Positions 1 through 9,995 are shown, counted from the stretch's first letter. The stretch: DNA of 64,000 nucleotides from Dethiobacter alkaliphilus AHT 1 (GCF_000174415.1 NZ_ACJM01000001.1:186001-250000); one strand, 5' to 3'. The notes: a model not told the origin generated them from the letters alone. Numbers and translations are program-made.

Positions 1-1
1 G

Positions 2-1414
2 ATCGCCATGGTGGGGCCCAGTTTCGGTTTAGACAACTATACCATCGGCGCCATGATGGGCCATCAGATGCTGCTTTTTACCGCCATAGCGGTGGCAATT
101 ATGGCCATCCTGCTTGTAGCCCGCCACACCCGCGCTGATGAAGAAGCGGGCCGCATTGAATTGCTGCGCTCCTTGCCGGTGGGAAGGTTGTCTAATTTAG
201 CCGCTGTATTGTTGGTATTGTTTTTAACCTATGTTCTTCTCACGGTGCTGACCGGTTTTAGCATGTATTCCTTAGGGGAGGAAAGCATGGATTTGGCCGG
301 CTCCCTGCTCTACGGTGCCCTTTTGGGTTCTGTCGGGATTTTCTTTGCCGCTGTAACCGCTTTCTTTGCCCAGCTTTCGGAAAGCTCTCGCGGCACCGTC
401 GGTTTGTCCTTCACATTTTTAGGGGTGGCCTATCTGGTACGTGCCATAGGGGATGTGAGTAATGAAACTTTGTCCATGCTCTCTCCTCTGGGCTGGATCA
501 TGCATGCACAGGTCTATGTCAACGACTACTGGTGGCCAGTGTTTGCCTTGGTGGGGGCGGCCATAGTAATTGGCGCCATTGCTCTCAAACTTAACTCAAC
601 CCGTGATTTGGGTGCCGGCTTTATTGCGGCCAAACCAGGCAGAAGTACAGCATCCGCATTTTTGCAGAGTCCCTTAGGGTTAAACCTGAAGCTGCAGCGG
701 ACCATGATTATCGCCTGGTTAATCGGAATGTTTGTGCTTGGCGCCTCCTACGGCTCTGTTTTTGGCGACTTGGAAGCATTTTTTGCCGAGAGTGAAATGA
801 TGCAGCAGATACTGCCTCCAGGAGAAGGTTTTACCCTGGCAGAGCAGTTTATGACCATGATTATGTCTATTATGTCCATGGTGGCAGCAATTCCGGCCCT
901 TTTAATAACCCTTAAGCTACTGGCAGAAGAAAACAAAAACCGCACCGAACATTTATTGGCCCGTGCGGTCTCCCGGGCCAACCTGATGGCCAGTTTCCTC
1001 TCTGTTGCCCTGGTGGTTGGGTTCTTGTCCATGCTGCTAAGCGCCTTCGGAATGTGGGCAGCAGCTGCCGCAGTGATGGAAGATACCATTAGCTTAAACT
1101 CGGCTCTTAGTGCCTCCGCAGTTTACCTGCCGGCAATAGGGGCAATGGTGGGGTTAGCGGCATTTCTGGTAGGCGTTCTCCCTAAAGGAGCAGGGCTTAC
1201 CTGGCTCTATCTGGGTTATTCCTTTATTGTTGTCTACCTGGGAAATCTTCTGCAGTTTCCCGAATGGATGGCTACTCTTTCTCCCTTTGGTAACGTTCCG
1301 CAGGTACCTCTGGAGGATTTTAATCTGACAGCAGTTACAGTATTAAGCATCGTAGCCGTTATGTTATTGGCTGCAGCTTTTAGGGGATATCGACAGCGGG
1401 ATATACACGGTTAA
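2..1414 (+). CDS. ABC-2 type exporter permease, 5' end cut by window
   Basis: Integral-membrane subunit of an ABC exporter. The visible ~470 residues contain about ten hydrophobic segments separated by short charged loops. The layout resembles the TnrB3/EfrC-like group of COG3559 exporters (antibiotic or polyketide efflux), which are usually about 530 aa. The frame is open to the window edge, so the first Met at base 8 is probably internal and roughly 60 N-terminal residues are missing. The partner ATPase would be expected just upstream, outside the window. The gene ends at a strong terminator. The substrate cannot be inferred. Confidence 0.8.
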   Translation: MAMVGPSFGLDNYTIGAMMGHQMLLFTAIAVAIMAILLVARHTRADEEAGRIELLRSLPVGRLSNLAAVLLVLFLTYVLLTVLTGFSMYSLGEESMDLAGSLLYGALLGSVGIFFAAVTAFFAQLSESSRGTVGLSFTFLGVAYLVRAIGDVSNETLSMLSPLGWIMHAQVYVNDYWWPVFALVGAAIVIGAIALKLNSTRDLGAGFIAAKPGRSTASAFLQSPLGLNLKLQRTMIIAWLIGMFVLGASYGSVFGDLEAFFAESEMMQQILPPGEGFTLAEQFMTMIMSIMSMVAAIPALLITLKLLAEENKNRTEHLLARAVSRANLMASFLSVALVVGFLSMLLSAFGMWAAAAAVMEDTISLNSALSASAVYLPAIGAMVGLAAFLVGVLPKGAGLTWLYLGYSFIVVYLGNLLQFPEWMATLSPFGNVPQVPLEDFNLTAVTVLSIVAVMLLAAAFRGYRQRDIHG

Positions 1415-1420
1415 AACAAA

Positions 1421-1453
1421 AACCGTCGCAGCTTTATGCTGCGGCGGTTTTTA
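1421..1453 (+). terminator. Rho-independent terminator of the ABC-2 permease gene
   Basis: A perfect-type stem (1423-1432 with 1438-1447, one G-T pair) with a 5-nt loop is followed by five Ts, seven bases after the stop codon. Confidence 0.85.
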
Positions 1454-1492
1454 GATAGAGGCCGGAATTAGTTTATCATATCGTCCATGCGA

Positions 1493-1530
1493 CCTAAGGG
1501 TTCGGTTGCTCGCGCCCCTTAGGGCCCTTT
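1493..1530. repeat. Inverted repeat, possible second terminator
   Basis: CCTAAGGG at 1493-1500 is complementary to CCCTTAGG at 1516-1523 across a 15-nt loop. A GCCC step and six Ts follow. It lies between the tail-to-tail genes on either side and could act as a backup terminator. The long loop makes this uncertain. Confidence 0.4.
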
Positions 1531-1567
1531 TTTAAAAGAAATAACCGGCCGCATTGGCCGAATGCAA

Positions 1568-2305
1568 TCAATTATTTATTTCCTCAAGAATCCGTTCATA
1601 AGCAGCTTTTGTTTCCTCAGCTTCTGCCAGGTTGAAAATTACTATTTCCCCGTTACTTAAGAAGATGAAAGGAGGATTGTCTCTGTTGACAAACAGTTTT
1701 TTAGCTCCGAACTCTTCTGAGCTAAAGTTGCCTTTTAAATGGGGGCCAAGTCCAGACCCGTTGGTGCGCCGCAGGCCCGTGGGGAGCGTCTCAATTAGTC
1801 TAACCTCTTCGATACTTTCCCAGGCATATGTTTGGCCATACATGCCATGTATTTGCAGGCCTTCTTCCAAAAAAGAAGCGGAAGTTGGCTGGGAAGAAAA
1901 ATACATTAAGCCAGCGACTCCAAGAAGTGTGACCACGATAATTGCCAGTGGGGCTTTCACTTGTTTACGTGCACCCGGGATCAGGTCTCCACCTGTTTCA
2001 GATATGTTGCCATTATACTGCTGAGCTTTTATAAGCAGGTACACTGTGGAAATAACCAGGAAAACAATGGAGGGGGCAATGCCGATGTCTGCACCTGAGG
2101 CATATAAGATTCCAGTCACAAATAATACAAAACCGTTGGCATAAGAATAATACCCCATCAACCGTCCCAGTGCTTCTGTATCCACCTGTGCCTGTTGTTC
2201 TTTGGACATGGTGTTATAGCCCGCAATTAAGAAGTACCACTTAAAAACATGGATAGCCAGGCCGATTAAAAAGAATATTGCCGCAAGGGCAAAATAAAGC
2301 CACAT
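1568..2305 (-). CDS. DUF3784 membrane protein with C-terminal PH-like domain
   Basis: Membrane protein of unknown function. Residues 1-100 match the DUF3784 pattern: an N-terminal helix, then KWYFLIAGYNTMS, then a conserved LGRLMGYYS stretch, with two further membrane helices at about 55-90. A fourth helix lies near 118-135. The last ~95 residues (from LEEGLQIHG) have the alternating beta pattern and closing helix of small bacterial PH-like domains. Start chosen at ATG 2305 behind a GGGGGA ribosome site. It stands alone and points towards the previous gene. Confidence 0.7.
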   Translation of the reverse strand: MWLYFALAAIFFLIGLAIHVFKWYFLIAGYNTMSKEQQAQVDTEALGRLMGYYSYANGFVLFVTGILYASGADIGIAPSIVFLVISTVYLLIKAQQYNGNISETGGDLIPGARKQVKAPLAIIVVTLLGVAGLMYFSSQPTSASFLEEGLQIHGMYGQTYAWESIEEVRLIETLPTGLRRTNGSGLGPHLKGNFSSEEFGAKKLFVNRDNPPFIFLSNGEIVIFNLAEAEETKAAYERILEEINN

Positions 2306-2474
2306 CTCATTTTCCCCCTTTTTATCCAGTCTACTGTAATTCTACCATAATTTATAAAATCTTTCTCTACCCAATATTTACTGTGGGAGAAGCTAATTAA
2401 TAATTGCTTAAGGCAGGCTGTGAGTAGTAGCGGGTATAATTTTGATAATGCACTAACAACGGGAGAGCTGTTAA

Positions 2475-3089
2475 GTGATAACTACAATAATTACTGCAGC
2501 AGTGGTATATGTTGCCACCAGTATTGATAATCTAATAATTCTGTTGGTATTTTTTGCCCATAAGAAGGACAACCCTACCGTTATGCGCATCGTTGGGGGT
2601 AAGGTTTTAGGGACTTCTGTTTTAATAGCAGTAAGCCTCTTGTCTGCTTTTGGCCTGCGGGTTATTCCTGAGCAATGGATTCTTGGGCTTTTGGGCTTTG
2701 TCCCCCTGGGATTGGGCCTGAAAGTCCTATTTGAACAGGAAGGAGAGGAGAGCCTGGAGAAAATATACTTCGCTGCTAATAAAAAACACGGCAACCTTCT
2801 GGTAGCCATGACAATCATCACCATTGCCAGCGGAGGAGATAACCTGGGTGTATATATACCGCTTTTTGCCGCTATATCACAAGCGGAGCTTGTGGTTACT
2901 GTATTAGTATTTTACATGGGAGTGGCCCTGTTGTGCTATCTTGGTTACCGACTGGCAAAGTTACAGCAGCTAGGCGGTACTATTGAAAAATATGAGCGTA
3001 TAATAGTCCCTGTTGTTTTTATTGGGCTAGGAATAATGATATTGGTAGAAAACGGAACCATTGCTGAAATTATAGAGATATTAATGTGA
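2475..3089 (+). CDS. CadD-family cadmium/cation resistance transporter
   Basis: Small LysE-superfamily exporter of 204 aa, the usual CadD length. It starts with the family signature of a first helix ending in ATSIDNLIILLVFF and has about six membrane segments. A conserved segment, ASGGDNLGVYIPLFA, sits in the middle (about residues 116-130). CadD proteins give cadmium resistance in staphylococci, but many homologues have no tested substrate. Start is GTG 2475, eight bases after GGGAGAG. A TATAAT-like box lies near 2436. No metal-sensing regulator is adjacent. Confidence 0.75.
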   Translation: MITTIITAAVVYVATSIDNLIILLVFFAHKKDNPTVMRIVGGKVLGTSVLIAVSLLSAFGLRVIPEQWILGLLGFVPLGLGLKVLFEQEGEESLEKIYFAANKKHGNLLVAMTIITIASGGDNLGVYIPLFAAISQAELVVTVLVFYMGVALLCYLGYRLAKLQQLGGTIEKYERIIVPVVFIGLGIMILVENGTIAEIIEILM

Positions 3090-3154
3090 AACTGGGTAAC
3101 CCTGAGGAAAGATAAGTTTTTATGACCAAGATATCAATACAGGGGGTGGGGGTC

Positions 3155-3919
3155 ATGTCTGAAAGAGAAGAGAAATTAGCCCGTTCACTGACAGCGGAAA
3201 CTACGGAATTAATACCGCACCTGCCTTATCTGTTGCAGGATTTGTGGGAACTTGGGTCAAGCCCCAAGGATATGATTGCGCTGGCTTTAGAGCACACAAA
3301 CATATCCAGAGAAAGCAAAGTACTTGACTTAGGATGCGGAAAAGGAGCTGTCAGCATTGGGTTGGCAAAATCCATCGGTTGTAAGGTTAAGGGGATTGAC
3401 ATCCTTTCGCAATTCATTGATTATGCCAAAGAAAAGGCTATGGAATATGGAGTACAACATTTATGCCAGTTTGTTGTGGATGATATTAATGAATCAGTGA
3501 GAGTTGAGGAGGGTTATGATTTTGTTATTCTGGGAGCGGTGGGGGATGTGTTGGGCAATCCGCTAACAACGCTTCTTAAATTAAAAAGTACCATTAAGCA
3601 GGGAGGGTTTATCTTCCTAGATGATGCGTATGCCAACGGCGGCTCAGATAACCCATACCCCTCCCGTGGCGACTGGCTGCAGTATTTTAACAAGGCAGAT
3701 CTAGCGGTGATTGCCGAAAAGCCCATTGACCATGACGAGCTTATTGCCATAAACCGCAGCCAGCAAGAGCAGATAGTTCAACGGGCCCGGGAGCTAATGA
3801 GAAAGTTTCCGGAAAAAAAGGACATGTTTCAAGGATACATTTTCAGTCAGCAGGCCGAGTGCGACGAGCTAGAAAGCGGGTTGACCGGGGTGACCTGGTT
3901 GTTACAGAAAACGGCATAG
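3155..3919 (+). CDS. Class I SAM-dependent methyltransferase
   Basis: Soluble methyltransferase. Motif I (VLDLGCGKGAVSIGLA) lies near residue 60, followed by an acidic residue ending the second strand (GIDILSQFIDYA) and later strands DFVILGAVGDVLG and GFIFLDDAYANGG. These give the Rossmann-like SAM fold. The substrate is unknown. ATG 3155 is preferred over ATG 3122, because the G-rich ribosome site at about 3141-3152 lies directly before 3155 and would otherwise be translated. A clear terminator follows. Confidence 0.75.
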   Translation: MSEREEKLARSLTAETTELIPHLPYLLQDLWELGSSPKDMIALALEHTNISRESKVLDLGCGKGAVSIGLAKSIGCKVKGIDILSQFIDYAKEKAMEYGVQHLCQFVVDDINESVRVEEGYDFVILGAVGDVLGNPLTTLLKLKSTIKQGGFIFLDDAYANGGSDNPYPSRGDWLQYFNKADLAVIAEKPIDHDELIAINRSQQEQIVQRARELMRKFPEKKDMFQGYIFSQQAECDELESGLTGVTWLLQKTA

Positions 3920-3935
3920 TTTTAAAGCAGAGAGA

Positions 3936-3975
3936 ACACCGCAATTTCCGAATGAGGAAAAAGCGGTGTTCTTTT
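3936..3975 (+). terminator. Rho-independent terminator of the methyltransferase gene
   Basis: GAACACCGC at 3936-3944 pairs with GCGGTGTTC at 3963-3971, followed by a T-rich tail. Confidence 0.8.
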
Positions 3976-4132
3976 AACTTGTTGACAGGGGCAAAGTTTG
4001 ATAATCTTAACAAGGAGTTCATCTTCAGTTCACATTCACGATTTATAATACTATGCGGTTGGTTTAGTTTTAGTTAGAACCGTACTAAAGATAGAGTAAT
4101 GATTAATCACCTAACATATCAGGGGGGAAATT

Positions 4133-7100
4133 ATGCTTTCGCAATTTAGTGTCAAGCGTCCATACACTGTGCTTGTGGCAGTGATTCTGGTAATAGTTCT
4201 GGGATTCGTTTCTTTTTCCGGCATGACCACCGATATGCTACCGGATATCGAGCTGCCTTATGTGGTGGTAGTAACCTCATACCCGGGGGCCAGCCCGGAG
4301 CAGGTAGAGTTATCGGTGACCCGGCCGTTGGAATCGGCTTTGGGTACCACCAGCGGTTTAAGCAGTATCAGCTCCAGATCTAATGAAAACTCCAGTTTAA
4401 TTATCCTGGAGTTTGTCCAAGGGACCAACATGGATACGGCCATGATTGAGCTGTCCAATAATTTGGATATGATTTCATCGCAGTTGAGCAGTGATGTTGG
4501 CAGCCCCATGCTGATGCGTCTTAATCCGGATATGATGCCCATCATGGTGGCCACCGTTGATATGGAAGGAGCCGGTATGGCGGAAGTATCCGACTTTGTC
4601 AGCGATTCACTTCTGCCTACTTTTGAGCGGATTAACGGTGTGGCCTCTGTCACCGCCTCAGGGTTGTTGGAAAGAGAGATACGCATAACGCTGGACCAGG
4701 AGAAAATCGATGCACTTAATGAAGAAGTGCTAAGAGACCTGGACCGCACCATGGATGAAACAGAAAGTGAATTGGAAGAGGCGCGCAGAGAGCTAGTTGA
4801 CGCCCGTGACCATCTGGAGGCGGAAACCGAGAACCAGCAGACTCAACTGGCCCAGGCCAGTTCGCAGCTAAATAATGCCATTGCCAATCTCAATGCTTTG
4901 CTGGCAGAGGAGACTTTGCTTGAAGGCCAGCGGATGGCCTTTGAACAGGAAAGGGAAGCCCTTTCTCAGCTCACCGAACTAGGTCCTGTGTTTAGTCAGC
5001 CATTTGCCGGTGGCGTAGCTGCCCTCTCTCCTGAAGCATTTGATTCTATAATGGAGCAGCTTGCCCCCCATCTTCCCGCTGAGCTGTCTCAGCTTTCGCA
5101 AAGTGAAATGGTAGAAATGATGGAGATGGCCTCCATGGCCAGTTCCCGGGTAGCCGCCATCGATGCGGAGTTGCAAAATATTTCGGTGCGGCAGATGACC
5201 CTGGAGGCAATGAAACCGCAGCTGGAGCAAGGATTGGCCGAAGCAACAGCAGGTTACGAAGAGCTGGAAACGGGCAAAATGACTCTGTCCATCGAGCTTG
5301 CCAAAGCTCAGATGCAGCTGGAAAACGGTCAGAGTGAGTTGGAAAAAGGCATTGAGGAGCTAAAGAAGGCTCGCGAAGATGCCCGTGAAAGTGCAGACCT
5401 GAGTAATTTTGTTACCGCGGAGATGCTTAGCGGTATCCTGCAGGCGCAAAACTTTAACATGCCTGCCGGATATATTGATGAAGGGGAAGACGGACACCTG
5501 GTTAAGGTGGGAGACCGATACCAGACGGTGGAATCCATCGAAGAAACCTTGGTATTTTCCATGGACAGTATCGGTGATGTTTATCTTTCCGATATTGCCG
5601 AGATTGAAGTAACCGACAATGCCGCCCAAACTTATGCCAAGGTAAACGGCAACGACAGTGTAATGCTGATGTTTCAGAAGCAAAGCACCGCCTCCACAGC
5701 CGATGTGGCCGGCCGCGTAAATGAGACAATTGCCGATTTAACCGCCGAGCACGAAGGCTTGCGTATTCTTCCCTTGATGGACCAAGGCGAATATATTAAC
5801 ATGACCATTGAGAGCGTCCTGCAAAACCTGATGGTTGGTGGGTTGCTGGCAATTATAGTGCTGGTTATATTCTTAAAAGATATCAGGCCTACTTTGGTAA
5901 TTGCTTTTAGCATCCCCATTAGCTTAATGTTTGCCATTACGCTGATGTACTTCAGTAACGTTACCATCAACATCATCTCCCTTTCCGGTCTGGCGCTTGG
6001 TGTTGGGATGTTGGTGGATAACAGTATTGTGGTGATTGAAAACATTTACCGCATGCGCAATGAAGGTGTGCCTGTCCACCGGGCAGCTGTGCAGGGGGCA
6101 AGGCAGGTGGGAGGAGCTATCTTTGCTTCAACCCTGACCACCGTCTGTGTGTTTTTACCCATTGTCTTTACCCACGGTATTTCCCGGGAGATTTTCAGTG
6201 ACATGGGGTTAACCATTGCCTACAGTTTGCTGGCCAGTCTGGTGGTGGCTCTGACGGTGGTGCCCAGTATGGCCTCCACTGTGATGAAGTCTACCAATGA
6301 GAAGAGGCATAAATGGTTCGATGCTCTGGTGAATCAGTATGCGAGAGTGCTGGACTTTTCATTGCGCTATAAATTTGTTGTCTTAATCCTGGTAGTATTC
6401 CTGTTTGGTTTAAGTCTGTACGGAGTCACCATCATGGGGACCAGCTTCATGCCGGAGATGGATGCACCGCAGATGAGTGCCAGCCTTACCATGCCGGAAG
6501 GCAGTGAGCGGGAAGACACTTACGCCATGGCGGATGAAGTAATGGCTCGTATTTTAGAGATCGAGGCTGTGGACAGTGTGGGCGCCATGTCCGGAAACGG
6601 TGGCGGCGGTATGATGATGGGCGGAGGCGGATCCGGCAGTGGTGCCTCCTTCTATATCCTTTTGCATGAAAACCGCCAAATGACAAACCAGGATGTGGCC
6701 AGAGCCATTTTGGACAAAACCGAGGACTTGGATGTGGAAATGTCTGTCTCCACCTCTGATATGGATATGGCTGCCATGGGTGGCAGCGGTATGGAAATAA
6801 TAATTAAAGGCAATGACTTAGATGAGCTCTCCGATGTTGCCAATGAAGTAGCAGACCTGCTTATTGCTACAGAAGGCACCACCAATGTTTCCGCCGGTGA
6901 TGAGGATGCCGGGGTAGAAACCAGGGTGATGGTGGATAAAGATGCTGCCATGGCAGAAGGGCTGACGGTAGCCCAGGTTTTCCAGAAGGTTTCTGAGGCC
7001 CTGTCCACTGAAACGCAAGCCACTACTTTAACTGAAGGCATAGACGAATACGCCGTTATCGTGGTTAAAGCAGTAAACGGAGAGCTAACCCGCAATAATG

Positions 7101-7909
7101 TGAGCGACTATACTTTTACGGTAAACGGGCAAAACGGTGAAGAGAGCGAAGTACGCCTGGGTGATATTGCACAAATCTACGAGGCGGAGAGCCCTTCATC
7201 AATACTCCGCGATAACCAGTCACGCTATGTTTCCGTCACCGCCAATGTCGATTATGGCTACAACATCGGCCTGGTGAGCCGTGACTTTGAGCGTACTCTG
7301 GCCGACTACACCCCGCCTCCGGGAATTACGGTGGAAGTTGCCGGTGAAAACGAAATGATCGCCAGTGCCATCTCCGATATGATTCTGATGATCACCTTGG
7401 CCGTCATCTTTATCTATCTGATTATGGTGGCCCAGTTCCAGAGCCTGCTCTCACCGTTTATTATCCTCTTTACTCTGCCTTTGGCCTTTACAGGTGGTTT
7501 GCTCTTGCCGTGGATTATTGGTATGGAGCTATCTGTCCCGGCCATGCTTGGCTTCTTGGTTCTGGCCGGTATTGTGGTAAACAACGGGATTGTCTTTGTA
7601 GACTATGTAAACCAGTTGCGCCTGGAAGGCAAAGATAAGCGGGCCGCATTAATTGAGGCCGGCCGCACCAGGATACGCCCCATTCTGATGACAGCCTTAA
7701 CCACCATTTTAGCCATGAGCACCATGGCTCTGGCGGTGGGCGAAGGGGCGGAGATGACTCAACCCATGGCGGTTGTCTCCATTGGTGGTCTGACTTATGC
7801 CACTCTGCTTACCCTATTGGTGGTTCCCATCATGTACGACATTCTCCATCGAAAATCTATGAAAAAGATTGATGTGGGAGATGAAGTGCCGGCTGTTGAC
7901 AAAATGTAA
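4133..7909 (+). CDS. RND-family efflux pump with periplasmic coiled-coil insertion
   Basis: Large proton-driven efflux permease of the AcrB/HAE1 class (1258 aa versus ~1030 for AcrB). The N-terminus (QFSVKRPYTVLV) and the first loop (SYPGASPEQVE) are typical. The extra length is a roughly 200-residue insert at about 200-430, rich in E, Q, L and A, which should form a long coiled coil, as in SwrC/YerP-type pumps of Firmicutes. Helix blocks follow near 560-730, with the conserved GMLVDNSIVVIEN segment, and near 1080-1240. Gly/Met-rich low-complexity sequence lies around residue 820. No membrane-fusion protein or outer-membrane channel gene is adjacent. A two-component system follows and may control it. 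Confidence 0.9.
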   Translation: MLSQFSVKRPYTVLVAVILVIVLGFVSFSGMTTDMLPDIELPYVVVVTSYPGASPEQVELSVTRPLESALGTTSGLSSISSRSNENSSLIILEFVQGTNMDTAMIELSNNLDMISSQLSSDVGSPMLMRLNPDMMPIMVATVDMEGAGMAEVSDFVSDSLLPTFERINGVASVTASGLLEREIRITLDQEKIDALNEEVLRDLDRTMDETESELEEARRELVDARDHLEAETENQQTQLAQASSQLNNAIANLNALLAEETLLEGQRMAFEQEREALSQLTELGPVFSQPFAGGVAALSPEAFDSIMEQLAPHLPAELSQLSQSEMVEMMEMASMASSRVAAIDAELQNISVRQMTLEAMKPQLEQGLAEATAGYEELETGKMTLSIELAKAQMQLENGQSELEKGIEELKKAREDARESADLSNFVTAEMLSGILQAQNFNMPAGYIDEGEDGHLVKVGDRYQTVESIEETLVFSMDSIGDVYLSDIAEIEVTDNAAQTYAKVNGNDSVMLMFQKQSTASTADVAGRVNETIADLTAEHEGLRILPLMDQGEYINMTIESVLQNLMVGGLLAIIVLVIFLKDIRPTLVIAFSIPISLMFAITLMYFSNVTINIISLSGLALGVGMLVDNSIVVIENIYRMRNEGVPVHRAAVQGARQVGGAIFASTLTTVCVFLPIVFTHGISREIFSDMGLTIAYSLLASLVVALTVVPSMASTVMKSTNEKRHKWFDALVNQYARVLDFSLRYKFVVLILVVFLFGLSLYGVTIMGTSFMPEMDAPQMSASLTMPEGSEREDTYAMADEVMARILEIEAVDSVGAMSGNGGGGMMMGGGGSGSGASFYILLHENRQMTNQDVARAILDKTEDLDVEMSVSTSDMDMAAMGGSGMEIIIKGNDLDELSDVANEVADLLIATEGTTNVSAGDEDAGVETRVMVDKDAAMAEGLTVAQVFQKVSEALSTETQATTLTEGIDEYAVIVVKAVNGELTRNNVSDYTFTVNGQNGEESEVRLGDIAQIYEAESPSSILRDNQSRYVSVTANVDYGYNIGLVSRDFERTLADYTPPPGITVEVAGENEMIASAISDMILMITLAVIFIYLIMVAQFQSLLSPFIILFTLPLAFTGGLLLPWIIGMELSVPAMLGFLVLAGIVVNNGIVFVDYVNQLRLEGKDKRAALIEAGRTRIRPILMTALTTILAMSTMALAVGEGAEMTQPMAVVSIGGLTYATLLTLLVVPIMYDILHRKSMKKIDVGDEVPAVDKM

Positions 7910-7912
7910 AGC

Positions 7913-7939
7913 ATAAGGGACGGCCCGGCCGTCCCTTAT
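7913..7939 (+). terminator. Hairpin after the RND gene
   Basis: An 11-bp perfect stem (7913-7923 with 7929-7939) closes a 5-nt loop just after the stop codon. There is no long T-run, so it may be a weak terminator or a 3'-end stabiliser. Confidence 0.6.
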
Positions 7940-8022
7940 CTATATGACGTTGAGTTGATAGCTACAGGATACCATGAGTCGGTACTACAATTTTGATATA
8001 ATATGGGGCAGAGGTGAAATGC

Positions 8023-8697
8023 ATGTTCAATATTCTGGTGGTTGAAGATGATAGGAACCTGCAAAAACTGATGAAGGCCGTGCTAAGACAAAACGGCTAT
8101 AACGTTTTATGTGCCGAAGACGGCGTGCAGGCTTTGGAGCTTTTGGACTCTGCTCATGTGGATCTGATTATTTGTGATATTATGATGCCAAATATGGACG
8201 GATACGCGCTGACAGACACGCTGAGAAAAGCAAATAATAATCTGCCCGTTTTAATGGTAACTGCCAGGGAAACCTTTGATGATAAGAAAAAGGGGTTCCT
8301 GGTAGGAACTGATGATTATATGGTGAAGCCAGTGGACATGGATGAAATGGTTTTAAGGGTGGCCGCACTGCTTAGACGCTCCCGTATTATTAATGAACGG
8401 CGTTTATCTATCGGAGAAGTGGAACTGAATTATGATACGCTGACAGTGCATAGAAATAATAACTCCTATATATTACCGAAAAAGGAGTTTTACCTGTTAT
8501 TTAAGCTTTTGAGCTACCCAAAGCAGATTTTTACCAGACAACAGCTGATGGATGAAATTTGGGGTATGGATGCAGAGGCGGATGAGCGGACGGTGGATGT
8601 GCATATCAAAAGACTGCGGGAGAAATTTGCCGACTTTCCCGAATTTGAAATTGTAACGGTTCGGGGACTGGGCTATAAGGCGGAGAAAAAGATATGA
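8023..8697 (+). CDS. OmpR/PhoB-type response regulator
   Basis: DNA-binding response regulator. The receiver domain has the acidic pair ED-D near residues 8-10, phospho-acceptor Asp52 (ICDIMMPNMDG), Thr80 and Lys102 (MVKP). A winged-helix effector domain follows from about 125, ending in the usual TVRGLGYKAEKK. ATG 8023 is preferred, with GAGG eight bases upstream and the family-typical MFNILVVEDD. GTG 8014 in the same frame is an alternative. It overlaps the kinase gene by 4 bp, so the two are translationally coupled. Confidence 0.9.
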   Translation: MFNILVVEDDRNLQKLMKAVLRQNGYNVLCAEDGVQALELLDSAHVDLIICDIMMPNMDGYALTDTLRKANNNLPVLMVTARETFDDKKKGFLVGTDDYMVKPVDMDEMVLRVAALLRRSRIINERRLSIGEVELNYDTLTVHRNNNSYILPKKEFYLLFKLLSYPKQIFTRQQLMDEIWGMDAEADERTVDVHIKRLREKFADFPEFEIVTVRGLGYKAEKKI

Positions 8698-9995
8698 AGA
8701 AAATCAGCGTAAAACTGGCCATGTTTTTTATCGCTGTGATTATTTTTTCTTCGATTTTATCTTTTCTCGTTTCAATCTTTTTCACAGACGACATCCGTAC
8801 AGAAATCCGGCGTGACCAGGAAACCATTGCCGTATCCATCTTAGAACTGCGGCAAAAGACAGAGTTAAGCATGGATGAAATATTGAGCTTTATTTCATCT
8901 CCCATGTATGAAGTTAGACGCCTTGAAGACATGGAAGCGCAGGAGATGACCCCGGAGGAAATTGAAAGAGTTCAAGATAATGAGATGGTATTTTTGTCCC
9001 GCGGTAAATTTCACGCCACTGCCACGATTTTCATGGTAGACGGTGAGGTTGTGCAAATTAGGCTGCAACCGCATAACACAGTTTTTCGCATTGCCGGCTC
9101 CCGTGTGGCATTCACGCTCCTTTCATCGGTCTTAATTGCTGCCCTTCTTGTTATCCTCCTGATAAAAAGAGTAGTCAGACCCGTAGTAAAACTAAGCGGA
9201 GCAACACAGGAAGTGGCCAAAGGCAATTTTGATGTAAAACTTGAATACAAAAGCGATGATGAAATTGGTCAGCTTACAGAAAACTTCAACCGCATGACCA
9301 GAGAACTGAAAAATATAGAATACCTGCGTAAAGACTTTGTTACTAATGTTTCCCATGAATTTAAAACACCCATTGCTTCAATTCAGGGATTTGCAAGACT
9401 GCTACAACAAGGAATGCTGTCTGAAACGGAAAGGCAGGAATATACCGATATTATTGTTAACGAAACAAAAAGACTCTCCAACCTTTCCGCCAACATCTTA
9501 AAGCTCTCCAAACTGGAGAACCAGGAATTTGTAGAAAAGCAGACAGCCTTTTCACTGGATGAGCAAATCAGAAAAAGTATCTTACTGCTGGAGCATTTAT
9601 GGACCGAGAAAAATATTGAATTTGATATTGAACTGGAAAAAGTAACTTATCATGGGGATGAAGAACTGCTGGAGCAGGTATGGCTGAATCTTTTGGGGAA
9701 TGCCATTAAATTTTCTCATCATGATAGTAAAATTTTTGTTAGCCTGGAGCAGAATACGTCCTCAATAAAAGTGCAAATCACCGATTATGGCATCGGTATC
9801 AGTGAAGATGCAATAAGTCGCATTTTTGAAAAGTTTTATCAGGGTGACAAAACTCATTTAAACGAAGGTAATGGATTAGGCCTACCCTTGGTAAAGCGTA
9901 TCCTCGACCTCTTCGATGGCAAGATCCGTGTAGAAAGCAAGCCACAGCAGGGGTCCACATTCACCGTAGAACTCCCTTCCGGGGGTCAGGTTTAA
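8694..9995 (+). CDS. Membrane sensor histidine kinase
   Basis: Cognate kinase of the preceding regulator. Membrane helices lie at about residues 8-30 and 138-157 and bracket a ~105-residue extracytoplasmic sensor region. A HAMP linker (about 158-210), the H-box with His221 (NVSHEFKTPIAS), the N-box around Asn336, and G-boxes DYGIGI (364-369) and GNGLGL (392-397) are all present. The kinase therefore looks fully functional. The signal is unknown, and the neighbouring RND pump suggests envelope or drug stress (inference). Confidence 0.9.
   Translation: MKKISVKLAMFFIAVIIFSSILSFLVSIFFTDDIRTEIRRDQETIAVSILELRQKTELSMDEILSFISSPMYEVRRLEDMEAQEMTPEEIERVQDNEMVFLSRGKFHATATIFMVDGEVVQIRLQPHNTVFRIAGSRVAFTLLSSVLIAALLVILLIKRVVRPVVKLSGATQEVAKGNFDVKLEYKSDDEIGQLTENFNRMTRELKNIEYLRKDFVTNVSHEFKTPIASIQGFARLLQQGMLSETERQEYTDIIVNETKRLSNLSANILKLSKLENQEFVEKQTAFSLDEQIRKSILLLEHLWTEKNIEFDIELEKVTYHGDEELLEQVWLNLLGNAIKFSHHDSKIFVSLEQNTSSIKVQITDYGIGISEDAISRIFEKFYQGDKTHLNEGNGLGLPLVKRILDLFDGKIRVESKPQQGSTFTVELPSGGQV

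Noticed and set aside
748-1089. Minus-strand open frame opposite the ABC permease
   Set aside because: It is the antisense shadow of a clear membrane-protein gene, with no ribosome site and Ser/Arg-rich composition typical of shadows.
3859-4077. 72-codon plus-strand frame
   Set aside because: It overlaps the end of the methyltransferase gene and runs through its terminator hairpin. No ribosome site.
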